Assembly: GCF_008831285.2 (NCBI RefSeq)
Contig: NC_045138.2
Coordinates: forward strand, 23,409,934-23,473,933
Direction of reading: 5' to 3'
DNA: 64,000 nt
Source of the DNA: Nymphaea colorata
Lineage: Eukaryota; Streptophyta; Magnoliopsida; Nymphaeales; Nymphaeaceae
Part shown: one piece after another, positions 1-12,900 of the stretch
Layout of the letters: every line of letters begins with the position of its first letter
Numbering within the stretch: the first letter of the stretch is position 1
Notes under the pieces: generated by a model
Told to the model about the DNA's origin: nothing
Databases searched by the model: none
What the model saw: only the letters and a program-made list of their open reading frames with translations
Translations under genes and position numbers: made by a program

Positions 1-1605
1 TCCACTTGCATTCTTTGCAGCCCAGAGCTCGTTGATTGCCAAAATGAGTAAAGCAGTTCCGTTTTGCTGGACATTGCTCCCCCAACACCCGCCTGATTGG
101 TAGGACAAGTTAACAATGCCACCAAAGCATGCACCGTGATTACAGAATCAAAGCTGACTATGATAAGAAGAGAAAAAGTCAGGTCACACAAACCTTGCTA
201 GGTACCTCTTCCCAACGGTCCTTTACATTGCATTATTGTCTCTGTTGGTTGAAGTGGCCTCTGCTATGTATGTTGCAGGGAACCAACATTTTGACCTCTA
301 CTTGAGCGAGAATTCCCCACCTCTATATTTAGTTTCATCTCTACTACAAGTCTCCTGCCCTCCTTTCCAGCTGGAGCTTTTGAGTGTGGGTGCCACATTT
401 TGTTTGACTTGCAATACTCATTGTAGGTCCTGCAATCTTTTCCCTTAACCACATCCACTGGCTGACACTCTTCTTGTGGCCTCCCTACCACCCTTTTTTT
501 TTTGTTTTTCTTGACAATTAACTACTGCAGTTGCACATTTCCTTGGTCGATTAACATAAGCATTGGACTCATTGTTTTTGTTCAACTCTACCTTGACTGC
601 TATGCAATCCCCATGGGCCAAATTTCTGGAAGTTCTCGCATTGACAGGTTTTTCATGGTCTGCAGCCATGGTGGTTTTCCAGGCTGCCACATCCGTTTCT
701 TGCACCTGAACAAGGTTGTGACCTCCTTCCAACAAAACTTGCTTTAGGAGGGCTCTATAAAAAATTTTGGGGCCTCAATTCTTTGAGGGTGGCAAGGCAC
801 CATAGCTGCAGGCAACCACAATGCCTCCGACAACTAGGATCTCCTTCTTGAGCAACGATTCAATGACATCAGTCTTACTCGACACTCTTGAGCCATCGAC
901 TATAGCGGAAAATGGTCTTTTCAGATTAGAAACAACAGCAACCCAACAATCGCATTCTTTCTGTATGAGAAACCTGACAACTGAAGGCTTCAAAAATATT
1001 GTGACACTGCCTGTTGAAACATATGCAAGGTCTGCAGGTGAAGTAAATTGTTTTGGCAAAGTCAGGGTTGTTCTTTTCTTCCTCCTTATAGGACTCAACA
1101 TGCTTTAGAAGCAATGCACGTCTCTTCAGAAGAGAAGGTGTCTGCTTCTCCACCTTTGCACCACTGTAGTCGATGGCTGACTCAGTAAACTCATGCCCGA
1201 CTCCATGGAACTCACCATTTGGAATTGGTGCAAAATGAGTGTGAACTGCTTCACCTGCATTCCCTAAAACTCGTCCACCTCTTCTCTCTTGTTAAGTCTT
1301 ACTTTTTTTATCTTCCTGAATCTCCCTCTTCATCGCTGCTACTGTCCTCTTTGATGCTCCCTTTAGGACCATTTTGTGAGTGGTAGAAGAGCTGATCTCA
1401 GGACCAGTGGTCCTCTATGTCCTCCACCTTGTTAATCTTGTTGAACCACACTTCCATCAGTCCCTTAATAATCTTCTGCCCGGTCATGAATGTTTGCATC
1501 CTCTACTCAAGGATTGCAGGATTGTTTTCAAGGTTTTGGAAGCTCTCCTCCATCTTCCTCAACGACCTAATTCTTTAACGTGTAGGAAACTTGGCTCTCA
1601 TACCA
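1..1605 (-). mobile_element. Possible decayed LTR-retroelement 5' portion with PBS-like site
   Basis: Read on the minus strand, 1605-1593 is TGGTATGAGAGCC, one mismatch from the initiator-Met primer-binding site that the intact copia element of this window uses (TGGTATCAGAGCC). Downstream on the same strand are broken acidic and lysine-rich frames that look gag-like in composition, including one near 1540-1300. A longer frame runs from about 1270 to 926 and contains LLKRRALLLKHVESYKEEE. Shorter frames lie at 735-445 and 491-264. I found no protease, reverse transcriptase or zinc-knuckle motif, so neither family nor boundaries can be stated. It could equally be a decayed host pseudogene beside a chance PBS-like match. 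Confidence 0.3.
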
Positions 1606-2880
1606 GGTGGAAGTGACAGCTACCCTGGTGTCGCTGATACATTGGGAAACCCAAACGCACACAAGCAAAATGCCCTAATCCCAAAATTTGGGTAACACCT
1701 CCCAGAGGGATTTAACTCACAAGAATGCTATTGATAACCCCCTAACAGCTGCTCTGTGTGTAGATACTATATAATATATATACATGTAGTTTGGGGCACA
1801 TGTATGTTTGGTGAGTGGAACCAACCTGTAACTTGACCCGGTGAGTATCACCTTTTTTATTTTTGCCTATATAAAATACCTCTTTGATGCTTAGCACCTT
1901 CTTTTCCTGACTAGAAAAGACAACTTTCTGAAAACAGGATCCACTTGAACCAATCCTCCCTTATGTCTGGTTTTGGGACATATGGGTTTCTTTCCCCACC
2001 TGAGGAGTTGACATTTCAGCTGATAGGAACAATAGCATAGGGAACTAGAAGATCTTTCGTGTGACGGTGAGAATAAACAGAATTCACCTGCCTCTGCTAA
2101 TACTCAATTGCTTCTCTAAAAAGGTATCACTCACAGAAAAAGAGTTGATAAGAGAGAGAAATGGTTGGACTCATGTTTGAAGAAAGGACATAATATAAAT
2201 ATTAAAGTAGTGATAGATGAAAGTTGTTGCCTCGGTGTCTACATCCAAAAAATTGCAAATATCCTCAACCGAGTAATTCTTCTGAAATTCTTGTGAAAAG
2301 CAGAAAATGCTTCTCCCTTTCTCTTTCATGGGAAGATATCCCTTCTACAGCAGCTGGGCGGTGTTAGAAATTATGCATATACTTTTATGAGTGTGCGTGT
2401 GTGATATATATATATATATATCATAGTCTCAAAAAACACGTTTTTTTTCGAAAAAGAACACGTTTAAACCATGAAAATTAAGATGGCAAAAAAAGCACAG
2501 TTTTTTTGAAAAAAAATACCAAAACGAAAAAAACATGAAAATTTTATGTTTTTCCTGTTTTTCTCTTTTAAGGTACTTTTTCATGTTTTTCAATGCCAGA
2601 CTTGTTGTTTCCATTTTCTAGCTTTTATTTGTTGTTATCTACTTCTTGATGGTGTCTTATTATTTTATCATTTATTTTATTTTTCTTTCGTGTTAGGATA
2701 TTTTAAAAATTTATCGAAATTACCGTATTTTCCCCTTTTTTTAAGCTCATCGTATTCTGCCTGAGAAAAACCTCGCTGTTTAAAATGTGAAAATGATACT
2801 TGTGGCAATGAATATATAAAAACACACACACACATACATAACTATAACTGTATATGTTCCATCCATGTACTTATGTGCTT
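1606..2880. other. Non-coding AT-rich stretch, possible LTR at its left end
   Basis: No gene is seen. The first 150-200 bases abut the reversed PBS-like site at 1593-1605 and would be the LTR of that putative element, but no second LTR is in the window to define it. From 2400 the sequence is low complexity, with a short (AT)n at 2405-2421 and A- and T-rich runs to about 2800. Open frames here are Phe/Lys-rich by-products of that composition. Confidence 0.4.
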
Positions 2881-3227
2881 GTATATAGGGTTAAGTTTGT
2901 ATTTCTCCTTTTTCTTTTTTTTTTTTTGAATTTATTTTTCAATTTGGTTAACATGGAATTTGACTAGATTGGAGCTAGTCACGGGACTAACTCTCTAAGA
3001 GGTTTTCTTCTTTATTTTTTTGTGGTTTGTCTATAAATTAGACAGGAAATCCCTATTGTAAATTTACTATCCTTAGCAGTCTTTCTCCTGATCTTTAATA
3101 AAGTTCTCATTCAATTGTCCATTGTGTTCTTGGTGTTCTTTGACTGAAGATTATTTTTGGCTATTAGCATCCTTATTGTTGGCAATGTTCTAGGCTGTTA
3201 TCAGCCTCATTTACATAGTATCGGAGC
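2880..3227 (+). mobile_element. Possible solo or truncated copia-type LTR with PBS-like site
   Basis: The segment ends ...TTTACA followed directly by TAGTATCGGAGC (3216-3227), a 10/12 match to the initiator-Met primer-binding site and the usual ACA/TGGTATC junction of plant copia elements. Upstream is a T-rich promoter-like region with TTTAATAAAG near 3097, as often seen in LTRs. The left boundary is not visible and no partner LTR was found. It lies just upstream of the possible first exon of the WD40 gene and may have altered that gene's 5' end. Confidence 0.35.
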
Positions 3228-3448
3228 TTTGGTTCTGATCTTTCAGCTGGTAATTCGCTTCAAATCATTGACAGATTCAAAGCTGCACTTTTCACCAGCT
3301 GTTCAGTGAAATTTCTGTGACAGAAAATGTAGATTCTTTGCTGATTTCTGGACTATAGCCGATCAAAGGTTCTGTCTGGTTTCTTTCTCCATCAAACCTT
3401 TTCTAACATCATTATAATCTGTTGATTAGAAGATCGAAAGCTCACTTG

Positions 3449-3544
3449 ATGGAGGAATTTAAGATTTCCATTGAAGGAGAGAGTTACATTGCTCCATACA
3501 AGCTTGATGAGGCTGGTAGATTGGCTCACAAAGTTGAGTGGAGG
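3449..3544 (+). CDS. Candidate first exon of the WD40 gene (uncertain)
   Basis: ATG at 3449 opens a frame reading MEEFKISIEGESYIAPYKLD and then EAGRLAHKVEWR, which looks like genuine protein and has a possible GT donor after 3544. It would give the WD40 gene at 3938-18831 an N-terminus. The phases do not join directly: this exon would end in phase 0, while the 3938 exon needs two bases carried over. Either a further exon lies between 3545 and 3937, where I could not identify one, or the gene is damaged here. Otherwise this may be unrelated coding debris. Confidence 0.35.
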
Positions 3545-3937
3545 GTTCTGCAATTATACATGCATTATTGCCTTGGAAGTGGAACATAATGGCGGCAATG
3601 AATCAGCTTTGAGAACTTGATGGCAATCACATTATTTTTCTCTATAGAATAAACCTCTTATATTTGGAAGATGCATTAGCAAGTCCATTGTCTTGCTTAA
3701 CTAACATTCTTACTTACAAATGGATAGGGGTATTGAGTTGATAGTAAATTGTCTGATCTTCTCATATTTTGTCATCATCTTTATTCATGTTTAATGCTAG
3801 ACGGATGCTGTTGATTTATCATGCTTTATTCTTTGGTATTGCTATTGTTGATTGCACTATGGTCTTCACTTCTTGTGCTTAAGCACTGGATGTCTTCTGT
3901 AAATATGTTGCTGATATGTCCTCATGCATCTTGTTAG

Positions 3938-6900
3938 AGTGGTTGCATGTGGTTTAGATGGTGTGCTATATGCCTGGGATAGAAGGATCAGTAATTTCCC
4001 ATGCTTTGAGCTTAGTTCCTCATGCTGTCAAAGCCCCTTCAACAGCATACAGCTGAGTAAGGATGAACAGGTCAGTAATTTTGTTGTTTATCTTTATCAT
4101 TTTGGTAGGCTTTTTTTTTTTTAAAAATGTACAATGTGCTTATCAATTTGGTACTTGTATGCGTAAGCATTTAATACAGCTATTTCTGCACATGTGAACT
4201 TCTCGGAAAACCTCTTGGAAGTTGCATAGGTGACTAATAGATGAAAATGGGTATCAGTACATATATTATTTTATGACAAAGAGACCACAAAAATCTGTGA
4301 GACGCTTGGGCTTGTTTAAATGGTATCTTGGCTTGAGGCTCTATCTCATTAGTAAATAAGACCAGCTTGAGCCTTGCTTAGTTGCACAACCCAAGCGTGG
4401 GGCAGGTGTAATGTACAAACACAAATAAAGGAATGGATTTATATCACAAACTCAAAGCTCACAAGGGTAACACTGACAAGAGCAAGCTACACAATGTGCA
4501 TGAATGCACAACAAGAAACGAAGAACCTTTCAATACAGAAATGATATAGAAGAAAGGAAAAATAAAGACTTCATATATATGTGTGTGTGTGTGTGTGTGT
4601 ATGAATAAGCTCATCAGAACAAAAAAATTTGTTAAGAAGAAACAAAAATCTACGCGATATGAGGGCCTTATTAAAGATGTCTATTAACTAGAACTTTGAG
4701 TAGACATATGGAACTGAATGATCTTCCTGGGAAATCCTTCATAAATATAGTGGCAGTCCATTACAAAAAGCTTGGTTTGTTTGTAAAATGTATGATTGCT
4801 GGCTATATAGATTTGATTTTTTGTTGTCAGAACAAAGTTTGGTTCGTTCTTGAAGATAAATGTTGATTTCTGTTAGAATATCTTGTATAGGGAACCGGGT
4901 CTGGATATGGACCCGGTCCCATGGGCGCGGGTACCGAGGGTGGCTCGGTACCCTAGGCGGGCCTCCCTCTTATATTATCTCACTTATTGTGTAATTGTTG
5001 ATTAAGTGAAAATAACATTCTCTCTCCTAGGGTTGCGGTCTTGCCCCTAGGTTAGAGCTTCTCCGTGGTTTTTCACCTCTTACTGAGGTTTTCCACGTAT
5101 ATCGTGTGTTTCTTCTCCATTATCTTCTTGCGTTGCTTGTTTCTACATGGTATCAGAGCCAGCGCGTGTGGATTCTTTGGTGTGATCGTGGAGTTTCCGC
5201 CTTTTTTTTCCGCCGCCGTTGGAGTTCCTTGTTTTTCCCGCCGCCCGCCGCTGTTGACGTTTCCGCGGCCGCCGCTGTCTTTTTCCCGCCACTGCCGCTG
5301 CGTTTCCGCCGCTGGTGACCTGCGGCACCGCTGTTCTTCCGCCGCTGCTAGGGTTTCTCTCGCCGTCGCCGTCAGGGCTTCTCCTGCCGCCGCCGTCAGG
5401 CCTTAAGTCTCTTCTGCCGTGGTTCTTCCACCTTCGCCGCCGCTTGTCTTGTTTTCTCTTGGGCTGGTGCCGCGTGTCCTGGTGTTGGATATTGCCTTCA
5501 TGTGGGGATTGTGATGGCAGAAGAGATGCCTTGCAAGATCGATGCTGCCTTTGACTCGGGCAGTCATACCAAGAATGAGAACTTGCCTGTTCAAGTCACC
5601 TCCATTCGGCTGAACAAAGACAACTATCTCTCTTGGTCTGCTGCACTTGAAATAGGGATTACCAGTCGCGGTCGTCTTCTCTATATCACTGGGGAGAAAC
5701 CTGCACCTTCTAAAACGGATCCACAATGGGCGACTTGGGCGTTGGAAGATAGCCAAGTTAAAGTATGGATCATTAGTTCTGTTTCCGCTGATATTCAGCC
5801 CCTGATCTTGCGTAAGTCGACTGCATATGACATGTGGACTGTGCTTGCAAGGATGTATGGCCGTAAGAAGAGAGTCTTGCGCACGTACCAAATCAAACGT
5901 GGCATCTACTCCCTTAAACAGGGTGACTTGTCTGTGGCATCCTTCTTTGCAGCCCTGAAGACTAAATGGGAGGAACTGGACTATCATGTGAATGATGACT
6001 GACATTGTGGTTCTGATCATGCCCTGTACTGGGAAAAAGAATGGATGGACCGGACCTTCATTTGCCTTGGAGGATTACGTGATGAATTTGAATCCATTAG
6101 GAGCCAAATTCTAAACTGTGACGAGATTCCTGGGATTGAGGAGGTGTATGCCCGGGTAGAATATGAGGAACAACGTCGCCAAGTCATGCATATTGACTCC
6201 AGCCAGGGGAGTTCTCCCTCAGCGTTTGTTAGCCGTGCCTCTGGGACTGGACAACGTCCTGTTCGGCGTTGTAGTCATTGTAACAAGTTGGGGCATTCTG
6301 TGGATTTCTGTTGGGATATTCATCCTGAGAAGAGACTTGTTCGTGGTCGTCCTCCTTCTAGTCGGCGAGGGTCGTTTGTGCCTGACTCTAGTCAGGGTAA
6401 TTCATCACATGTTGAAAAATCAAAGCTTTCCTCTGAGCAAATCAAGGAGTTGCAAGCTTATATCAGCCGGCTTTCTACTACACAAGAGGAAACTTCCAAG
6501 ACCGAGGGAGCTAAGTTAGCTCAAGCTCTTGTGGCCACAAGTGATCAAGGTAATCCCTCCCATGGTGATTGGATTGTTGACAGTGGGGCTACACATCATA
6601 TGACAGGGGATCCTAAGCTGTTTCAAGAATACAAATTGTCTTCAGGGCAGCAACGCGTGTCTATGGCTGATGGGTCTTCTATCTCTGTGGCTGGAAAAGA
6701 GAGTTTGTCCTTGTTAAATAAATATTGTCTGCATGATGCTCTTCATGTTCCCAATATTCCTGTGAACTTGTTATCTGTCAGCAGTATTACCAAAGAACTA
6801 AATTGTAATCTGATTTTCTCGGCTGACCATTGTTTTCTACTAGTGGACAGTTGTCAGGTGTGGAAGACCGGTCTATCATTATGCGATGGCACGAGTGTCT

Positions 6901-9900
6901 TGGACATCTCCCATTCCAGTTGATCAAGAAGTTGTTTCCTAGACTTTTTACATTTGTTTCCATTGACTCCTTCACATGTGAAGTGTGTCAGTTGGCTAAG
7001 CATGTCAGGGCTTCGTACCCTATTTCTTTCAATAAAACCACCCGTCCATTTGCTTTGGTTCATTCTGATGTTTGGGGTCCTTCGGGAGTACCCACGTGTC
7101 GTGGTTTTCATTATTTTATGACTCTTATTGATGACTGCTCCCGTTGTACATTCGTGTACCTGTTGAAAGAACGTAGTGACGTTCCGGTCATTGTAAAAAA
7201 TTTTGTGGCTTTTGTTGAGACTCAGTTTCAGACCTCTGTTCAGGCTTTCCGCACTGATAATGCTAGAGAGTATGTCTCTCAATCTCTAGATGATTTCTTG
7301 AAGAGTAAGGGTATTCATGAAACGTCCTGTAGTTACACACCTCCCCAAAATGGCGTGGCTGAACGTAAGAATCGCCATTTATTAGATGTCACTCGGGCTA
7401 TTATGTTCCATCGGCAGCTTCCTAAGCGCTACTGGGGTGATGCACTTCTCACTAGTGCCCACCTTATTAATCGTATGCCTACCCGTGTGTTGCAGGGTCA
7501 TTCCCCATATTCTATGTTGTGGCCCACTCAGAATCCCTGGCCTCTTACTCCTCGGGTGTTCGGGTGTGTCTGTTTTGTTCATGACCATAGTCCCACCCTC
7601 AAGAAACTTGACCCTCGGTCTATCAAGGCTGTCTTCCTGGGGCATTCCTCCACTCAGAAGGGATACAAATGTGTTGATCCTACCACTTCTAAAGTCTATG
7701 TCTCCCGGGATGTTACTTTTCATGAGCATGAGGCGTACTTTCCTGTGAATCCTCTTCAGGGGGAGTGTCTAGGGAACAGTAGTGAAGAGTATTCGTCAAA
7801 TCAATTGATTCAGTTTATGGACTTCTTGGATTACAAGGTTAGTCACAGTGTGGCAGACAGCCAGACACAGTCAGAGATGGTAGAGACAGTCACACGGACG
7901 GGGGCCTTGTTGTCAATCAGTCCACAGCTCGTGATCACTTGTTTGGCCAGGTGTACACCAGGAAGAAGACAGATGTGGTTGAGAATGTTGATATAACCAA
8001 TTCCAATCTTGTGAGTTCCCCAAATGACCCAAGTCAAATCGATGAAGAGCTTCCTATAGCTTTGCGCAAGGGCACCAGGTCATGTACTTCTCATCCTATT
8101 CAGAGATTTGTCTCTTATGCGAAACTTATTAAGGATTACAAATGCTTTATTACATCCTTGTCTAAGTCTGTGATTCCCAGGTGTGTAGAAGATGCTAGAG
8201 AGGATCCTAAATGGCTACATGCCATGACAGAGGAGATGGAGGCCTTGGCGAAGAATGATACTTGGGAAGTAGTTGATATTCCCAAGGGGACTCATTTAGT
8301 TGGTTCCAAGTGGGTGTTCAATGTGAAATACAAACAGGATGGCACCGTGGAGAGGTATAAGGCTCGTCTTGTTGCAAAGGGGTTCAGCAAAAAATATGGT
8401 ATTGATTACCTTGAAACCTTTGCCCCTGTTGCTAAACTGAAAACTGTGAGGGTCATCTTAGCACTTGCAGTGCAAAAGAAGTGGAGCATGGATCAGCTTG
8501 ATGTCAAGAATGCCTTCTTGAACGGCTATCTACAAGAAGAGGTCTACATGAGCATGCCTCCTGGATATGTTCAAAGCGGAAAATGTTGTCATCTCAAGAA
8601 AGCCTTGTATGGGTTAAAGCAGTCTCCTAGAGCATGGTTTGAAAGGCTGAGGATAGTAATGAAGACTAATGGATACAAACAGGAAAATGGTGATCACACC
8701 TTATTCATTAAGCAGAGAAATGGCCTGGTGAGTCTTCTTCTTGTGTATGTTGATGATATGATAGTCACAGGTGACGATGAAGAAGAAAAAAGGAAGATGA
8801 AGGAAAGGTTAGCTGCCGAATTTGATCTTAAAGATTTGGGTAAACTAAGGTACTTTCTGGGAATCGAGATTGCTCGGTCAGAGACAGGGCTTGTTATGAG
8901 CCAAAGAAAATACACTCTAGATCTTTTAAAGGAGACAGACAAACTTGGATGTAGGCCATTTCTAACTCCAATGGAGTCTGGTACAAAGATAAGCATCAAA
9001 ACTGGCAACATCCTTGATGAGGAAGGAAAAGGGAGGTATCAGAGGCTGGTTGGTAAGCTCATTTATCTTACTCTTACTCGCCCTAATATTATGTATGCTG
9101 TGAATGCGTTGAGTCAGTTTATGCATGCTCCTACTGATTGTCACTGGAAGAGTGCAGAAAGAGTGTTGGGGTACCTAAAGAATGACCCAGGGAAAGGATT
9201 ACTCTATACTCAGCAAGACCAACTTAATATTGAAGGATACTCTGACGCAGATTGGGCAGAATGCACTGATACTAGGAGGTCTACCACAGGGTACTGCATC
9301 TTTCTAGGGGGTAACCTGGTTGTATGGAGAAGTAAAAGGCAAGAAGTTTGCTCTAGATCCAGTGCTGAGGCTGAATACAGGGCTGTGGCTATGGGAGTTA
9401 CAGAAATGCTATGGTTAAAGATTCTCCTAGCGGATATTGGAGTTGAAACGGAAGAAAAGATGAAGATGTACTGTGACAACAAGTCTGCGATTAACCTTGC
9501 AAACAATCCCGTCCTTCATGACAGAACTAAACATGTGGAGATTGATCGCCATTTCATACGGGAACGTATAGATTCCAAGGAGTTCATCCTGCCGTACATG
9601 AAGTCTGAAGATCAAATTGCCGATGTTTTGACCAAAGCCTTATGTACATCTCAATTCGAGAAAAATGTGAGCAAGCTTGGCATGTTTGACATGTATGCCA
9701 AGCTTGAAGGGGAGTGTTAGAATATCTTGTATAGGGAACCGGGTCTGGATATGGACCCGGTCCCATGGGCGCGGGTACCGAGGGTGGCTCGGTACCCTAG
9801 GCGGGCCTCCCTCTTATATTATCTCACTTATTGTGTAATTGTTGATTAAGTGAAAATAACATTCTCTCTCCTAGGGTTGCGGTCTTGCCCCTAGGTTAGA

Positions 9901-12900
9901 GCTTCTCCGTGGTTTTTCACCTCTTACTGAGGTTTTCCACGTATATCGTGTGTTTCTTCTCTATTATCTTCTTGCGTTGCTTGTTTCTACAATTTCATTC
10001 AGAAGACTTTTTATCAAAGAAATCTTCATCATAAGTTGGACTTGTTGAAATAACTAGTAGCATGAATAACATGGGCTGGTTTAGTAATACATTGATACGA
10101 CAGTTTCCCAACAAGTTAGTAATGAGTAGGATTAGAAAACTTTTCCGACATCAATTTTTGTCTTTGCTCCAAAAGTTTCAGGGATATCAATTTTGTTACC
10201 ATCAAATATCTCAAATGCCATTTGCTGAAAATTTTATCTTTGAAGAAAAGTATCTTTTATAATGGACAACCTTAATACAAGAAAATAAGTTGGATAACCC
10301 AAATCAGACAGGTTTTTTTTCAGAGGCTTTTTAAGTCACTTATTCCATCTATATCACTTCTTGAAATGATCAAGCCATCAACACAAAGTAACAAAATGAT
10401 GCTCCTGCATGGGCATGAACTAGCTTTTGTGGAGGGAGGGTAGTCCTTTTATATAGACATGAAATAGCTTTTGGAGGCTATCGAACAGCTACAAGTGAAG
10501 GTTTCGAGCCTGCAGAGCAGCTTAAAAGGAAATAACGAAATAATACGGCAAAAAAGAAAAGAAAAATACAGAAGCAAAAAAGAATATGGAAATGATAAAA
10601 AAGAAAGAGTTAGTACAATGCAGACCTAATATATTTTCTCACCAAATGTGTGTGTATATATATTATATACACACAAATTCACATGATACACATGATCGAG
10701 AGATTATGTGTATCACTTTCAAGTTTCAACATGCATAAATAATCATTTTATTTAAGAAGGAAAATGCTAATTTTCCTTCTTTTGTGTATTCTTTGTATTT
10801 CTCTCTTTCCTGTCAACACCAGACATATAGTTGAGTCGATCTACATTTTGTTTAAGATCAGATGATGAAGTGGTTGCTATATGTGCGGTCCGACCATGGA
10901 CAATATTTTAGATATCAGGGCAAGGCTCTTCCAACAGAAAGACTTGTAGTACTTTGAGGCATGATCATAGTGACCGGTATGCTTCAATGAATGCATTAGA
11001 ACTTCATCAAAATCATTTAGTTGATTCAGAGGAATGAAAGATCATTTATTGCCAAATATTCAGCTGCTAAATTGAAGATCTTTTTGGGAGCCATAATGAG
11101 GAGCAATACGAGGGTCTGATTAGGTTTTAAGAAGTATCTAAGATTTTCCTGTCACCTTATTTATTTCTTTATCTGTTTGGGAGATACAAGGTAGGAATGC
11201 AAAATGGAAGCAGAGATAATGAGTGGAAGTAGACCATTTCAGCTGAATGCTGCAGAGGATATTATTCACAAACTCATCCCATCTCCATCTTCCATCTTAT
11301 TTCCCACCCAACACAAAGCCTAAATTTCTTGCAAAATCGCAGGGGCTGAACATGATAAGTTATAAGCTGATCTCTCTGTGTGTGAATTCATTGTTCATCA
11401 AGTTGCTGGCTTGCTGCTCATCTTGTTGGTAATGAGCTTTTCTGGGAACTTTGGAATTCATAGCTATATTTAGATATAGAGATCATCAAGAATAAATTTG
11501 TAGTTTAGGCTGCGCTAATTTTCCATGGTACGATATGTTACTTTTTTTACTCACTTCTTGGTCATCACTTTTGATACTTCTGCAATGATCTATGGGAATT
11601 TCACCATAATGGATTCCCACATATGAAAAATGCTAGTGACATGGAATTGATGACTGTGTGCATGAGATCACTTCTCTAGCTAATGAAATGCTTTTGCAAT
11701 GCCTCAATGTTAGACATTTTCCCCCAATGTATAGGCAGTCCTTGTTAGGTGCTGAAGGTGGTAACTGGATTCGAAATGCCATACTTCGTCAACAAGTTCA
11801 AAGAGCTCTATGCTCATTGTGACAATTTTTTTGGTTCCAGAAGTTATCTGGTTGATCTGTGGCCTCATTGAATGCTTTACATATAATTCAATGCTTATCA
11901 AACATGCCATTGATTCTTTTTCCTTCTCTTTTTTCCCTTATTTCAGGTCATCTTTGCAGCAAGTGAAAATGGGTGCATCTGTTTGTGGGACCTGCGGGGT
12001 GGGAAAACATCTGCTGCCTTCTTGTCTAACAAAGAGGTTAGATTTTTGTGTTCATGTGGCATGCACATGTTTGTGTGTGCATATGTATGTGTAGGGGTTT
12101 CTGGTGCACTGCCATGATCTCCTAGTCCAAGCTATAGTCTTGAAAACAAAAGATATGGTGCATCAGATTTTTCATTCTAACTCCACACATTACTGCACTT
12201 TTTTTTAAAAAATGGGGTATTATGACAGGCAAAGTCAATGCATAAGTTATGCCTTTGATGAGATTGCTAGTTCCTTTAGAGGATTAAGTGGTGCACATGT
12301 TAGATGCATGCATATTTATATTTAGGCTTTTTGACATGTCTTTTTTGTATATTCAAAGATTAGATATTCTCTTAAGGTTATTTCCTTGATCAAACTAAAA
12401 TTGCATTTGAGATTATTGATGACCAGGAATTACTGGTGTTAAAACCTGTGAAACTCCTGAAATAGTAGGAGAAAAATTAAAAATCGAATTAAAAATCGAT
12501 GATGGTGTGCCTCTGATGTCACTCTGTACAGACAACTTATTGGATCCTTGATGGATCTTAACATTACTGTGTGTGCTATTCTCATGCTGTACATGTTGTA
12601 AGCCAAATTCAGCTACTTCAACAGCAGTTCATATGACTGCAGTTTTTTGGATTATTAGATAAAGAAATATTTTTATGTTTGCCTTGGTCCCAGACCTGTC
12701 TGACCTACTGTTAGCTTTGCTAAAGCAGTACTCAATGGGGGTGGCATAGCACAGCCCTCACTGATGTGAGTGACTGGACACCACATCTCGACCGAAGCAG
12801 TTGATCGCCCTCGTGCAGTACCCAAACCTGTTGATCTATGAATGACGGATTGCTTTTTTGTTAGCCCTTGAAGCTTTCCTCGAGGCTCTTCGGGGCTATA

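Larger units (their letters stand above)
4871..9991 (+). mobile_element. Ty1/copia LTR retrotransposon, structurally complete, coding region broken
   Basis: The element is 5,121 bp long. The two 277-bp LTRs (4871-5147 and 9715-9991) begin TGTTAG, end TTCTACA and differ only at 5118 (C) versus 9962 (T). The 5-bp target duplication ATTTC is at 4866-4870 and 9992-9996. The primer-binding site is at 5148-5160 and a purine-rich tract (AAGCTTGAAGGGGAG, 9700-9714) precedes the 3' LTR. Domain order is gag, protease, integrase, RT, RNase H, which is the copia order. It lies in sense orientation in an intron of the WD40 gene. One difference in 277 means a very recent insertion, yet gag-pol carries a stop and frameshifts, so this copy was probably moved in trans. 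Confidence 0.97.

Noticed and set aside
775-1101. 108-codon minus-strand frame
   Set aside because: I do not recognise it, and the overlapping 1153-926 frame reads equally well. Without a match I do not call it a gene; it is mentioned under the left-end retroelement-like region.
3541-3590. Reading the candidate first WD40 exon on to the TAA at 3588-3590 as a tiny complete protein
   Set aside because: A 46-codon product has no support, and the sequence after 3544 no longer looks like the preceding conserved-looking protein.
5065-5406. Open frames of 60-113 codons across the copia LTR and leader
   Set aside because: They are Pro/Ala/Arg/Ser-rich readings of CCG repeats, overlap the LTR-PBS junction and have counterparts on both strands.
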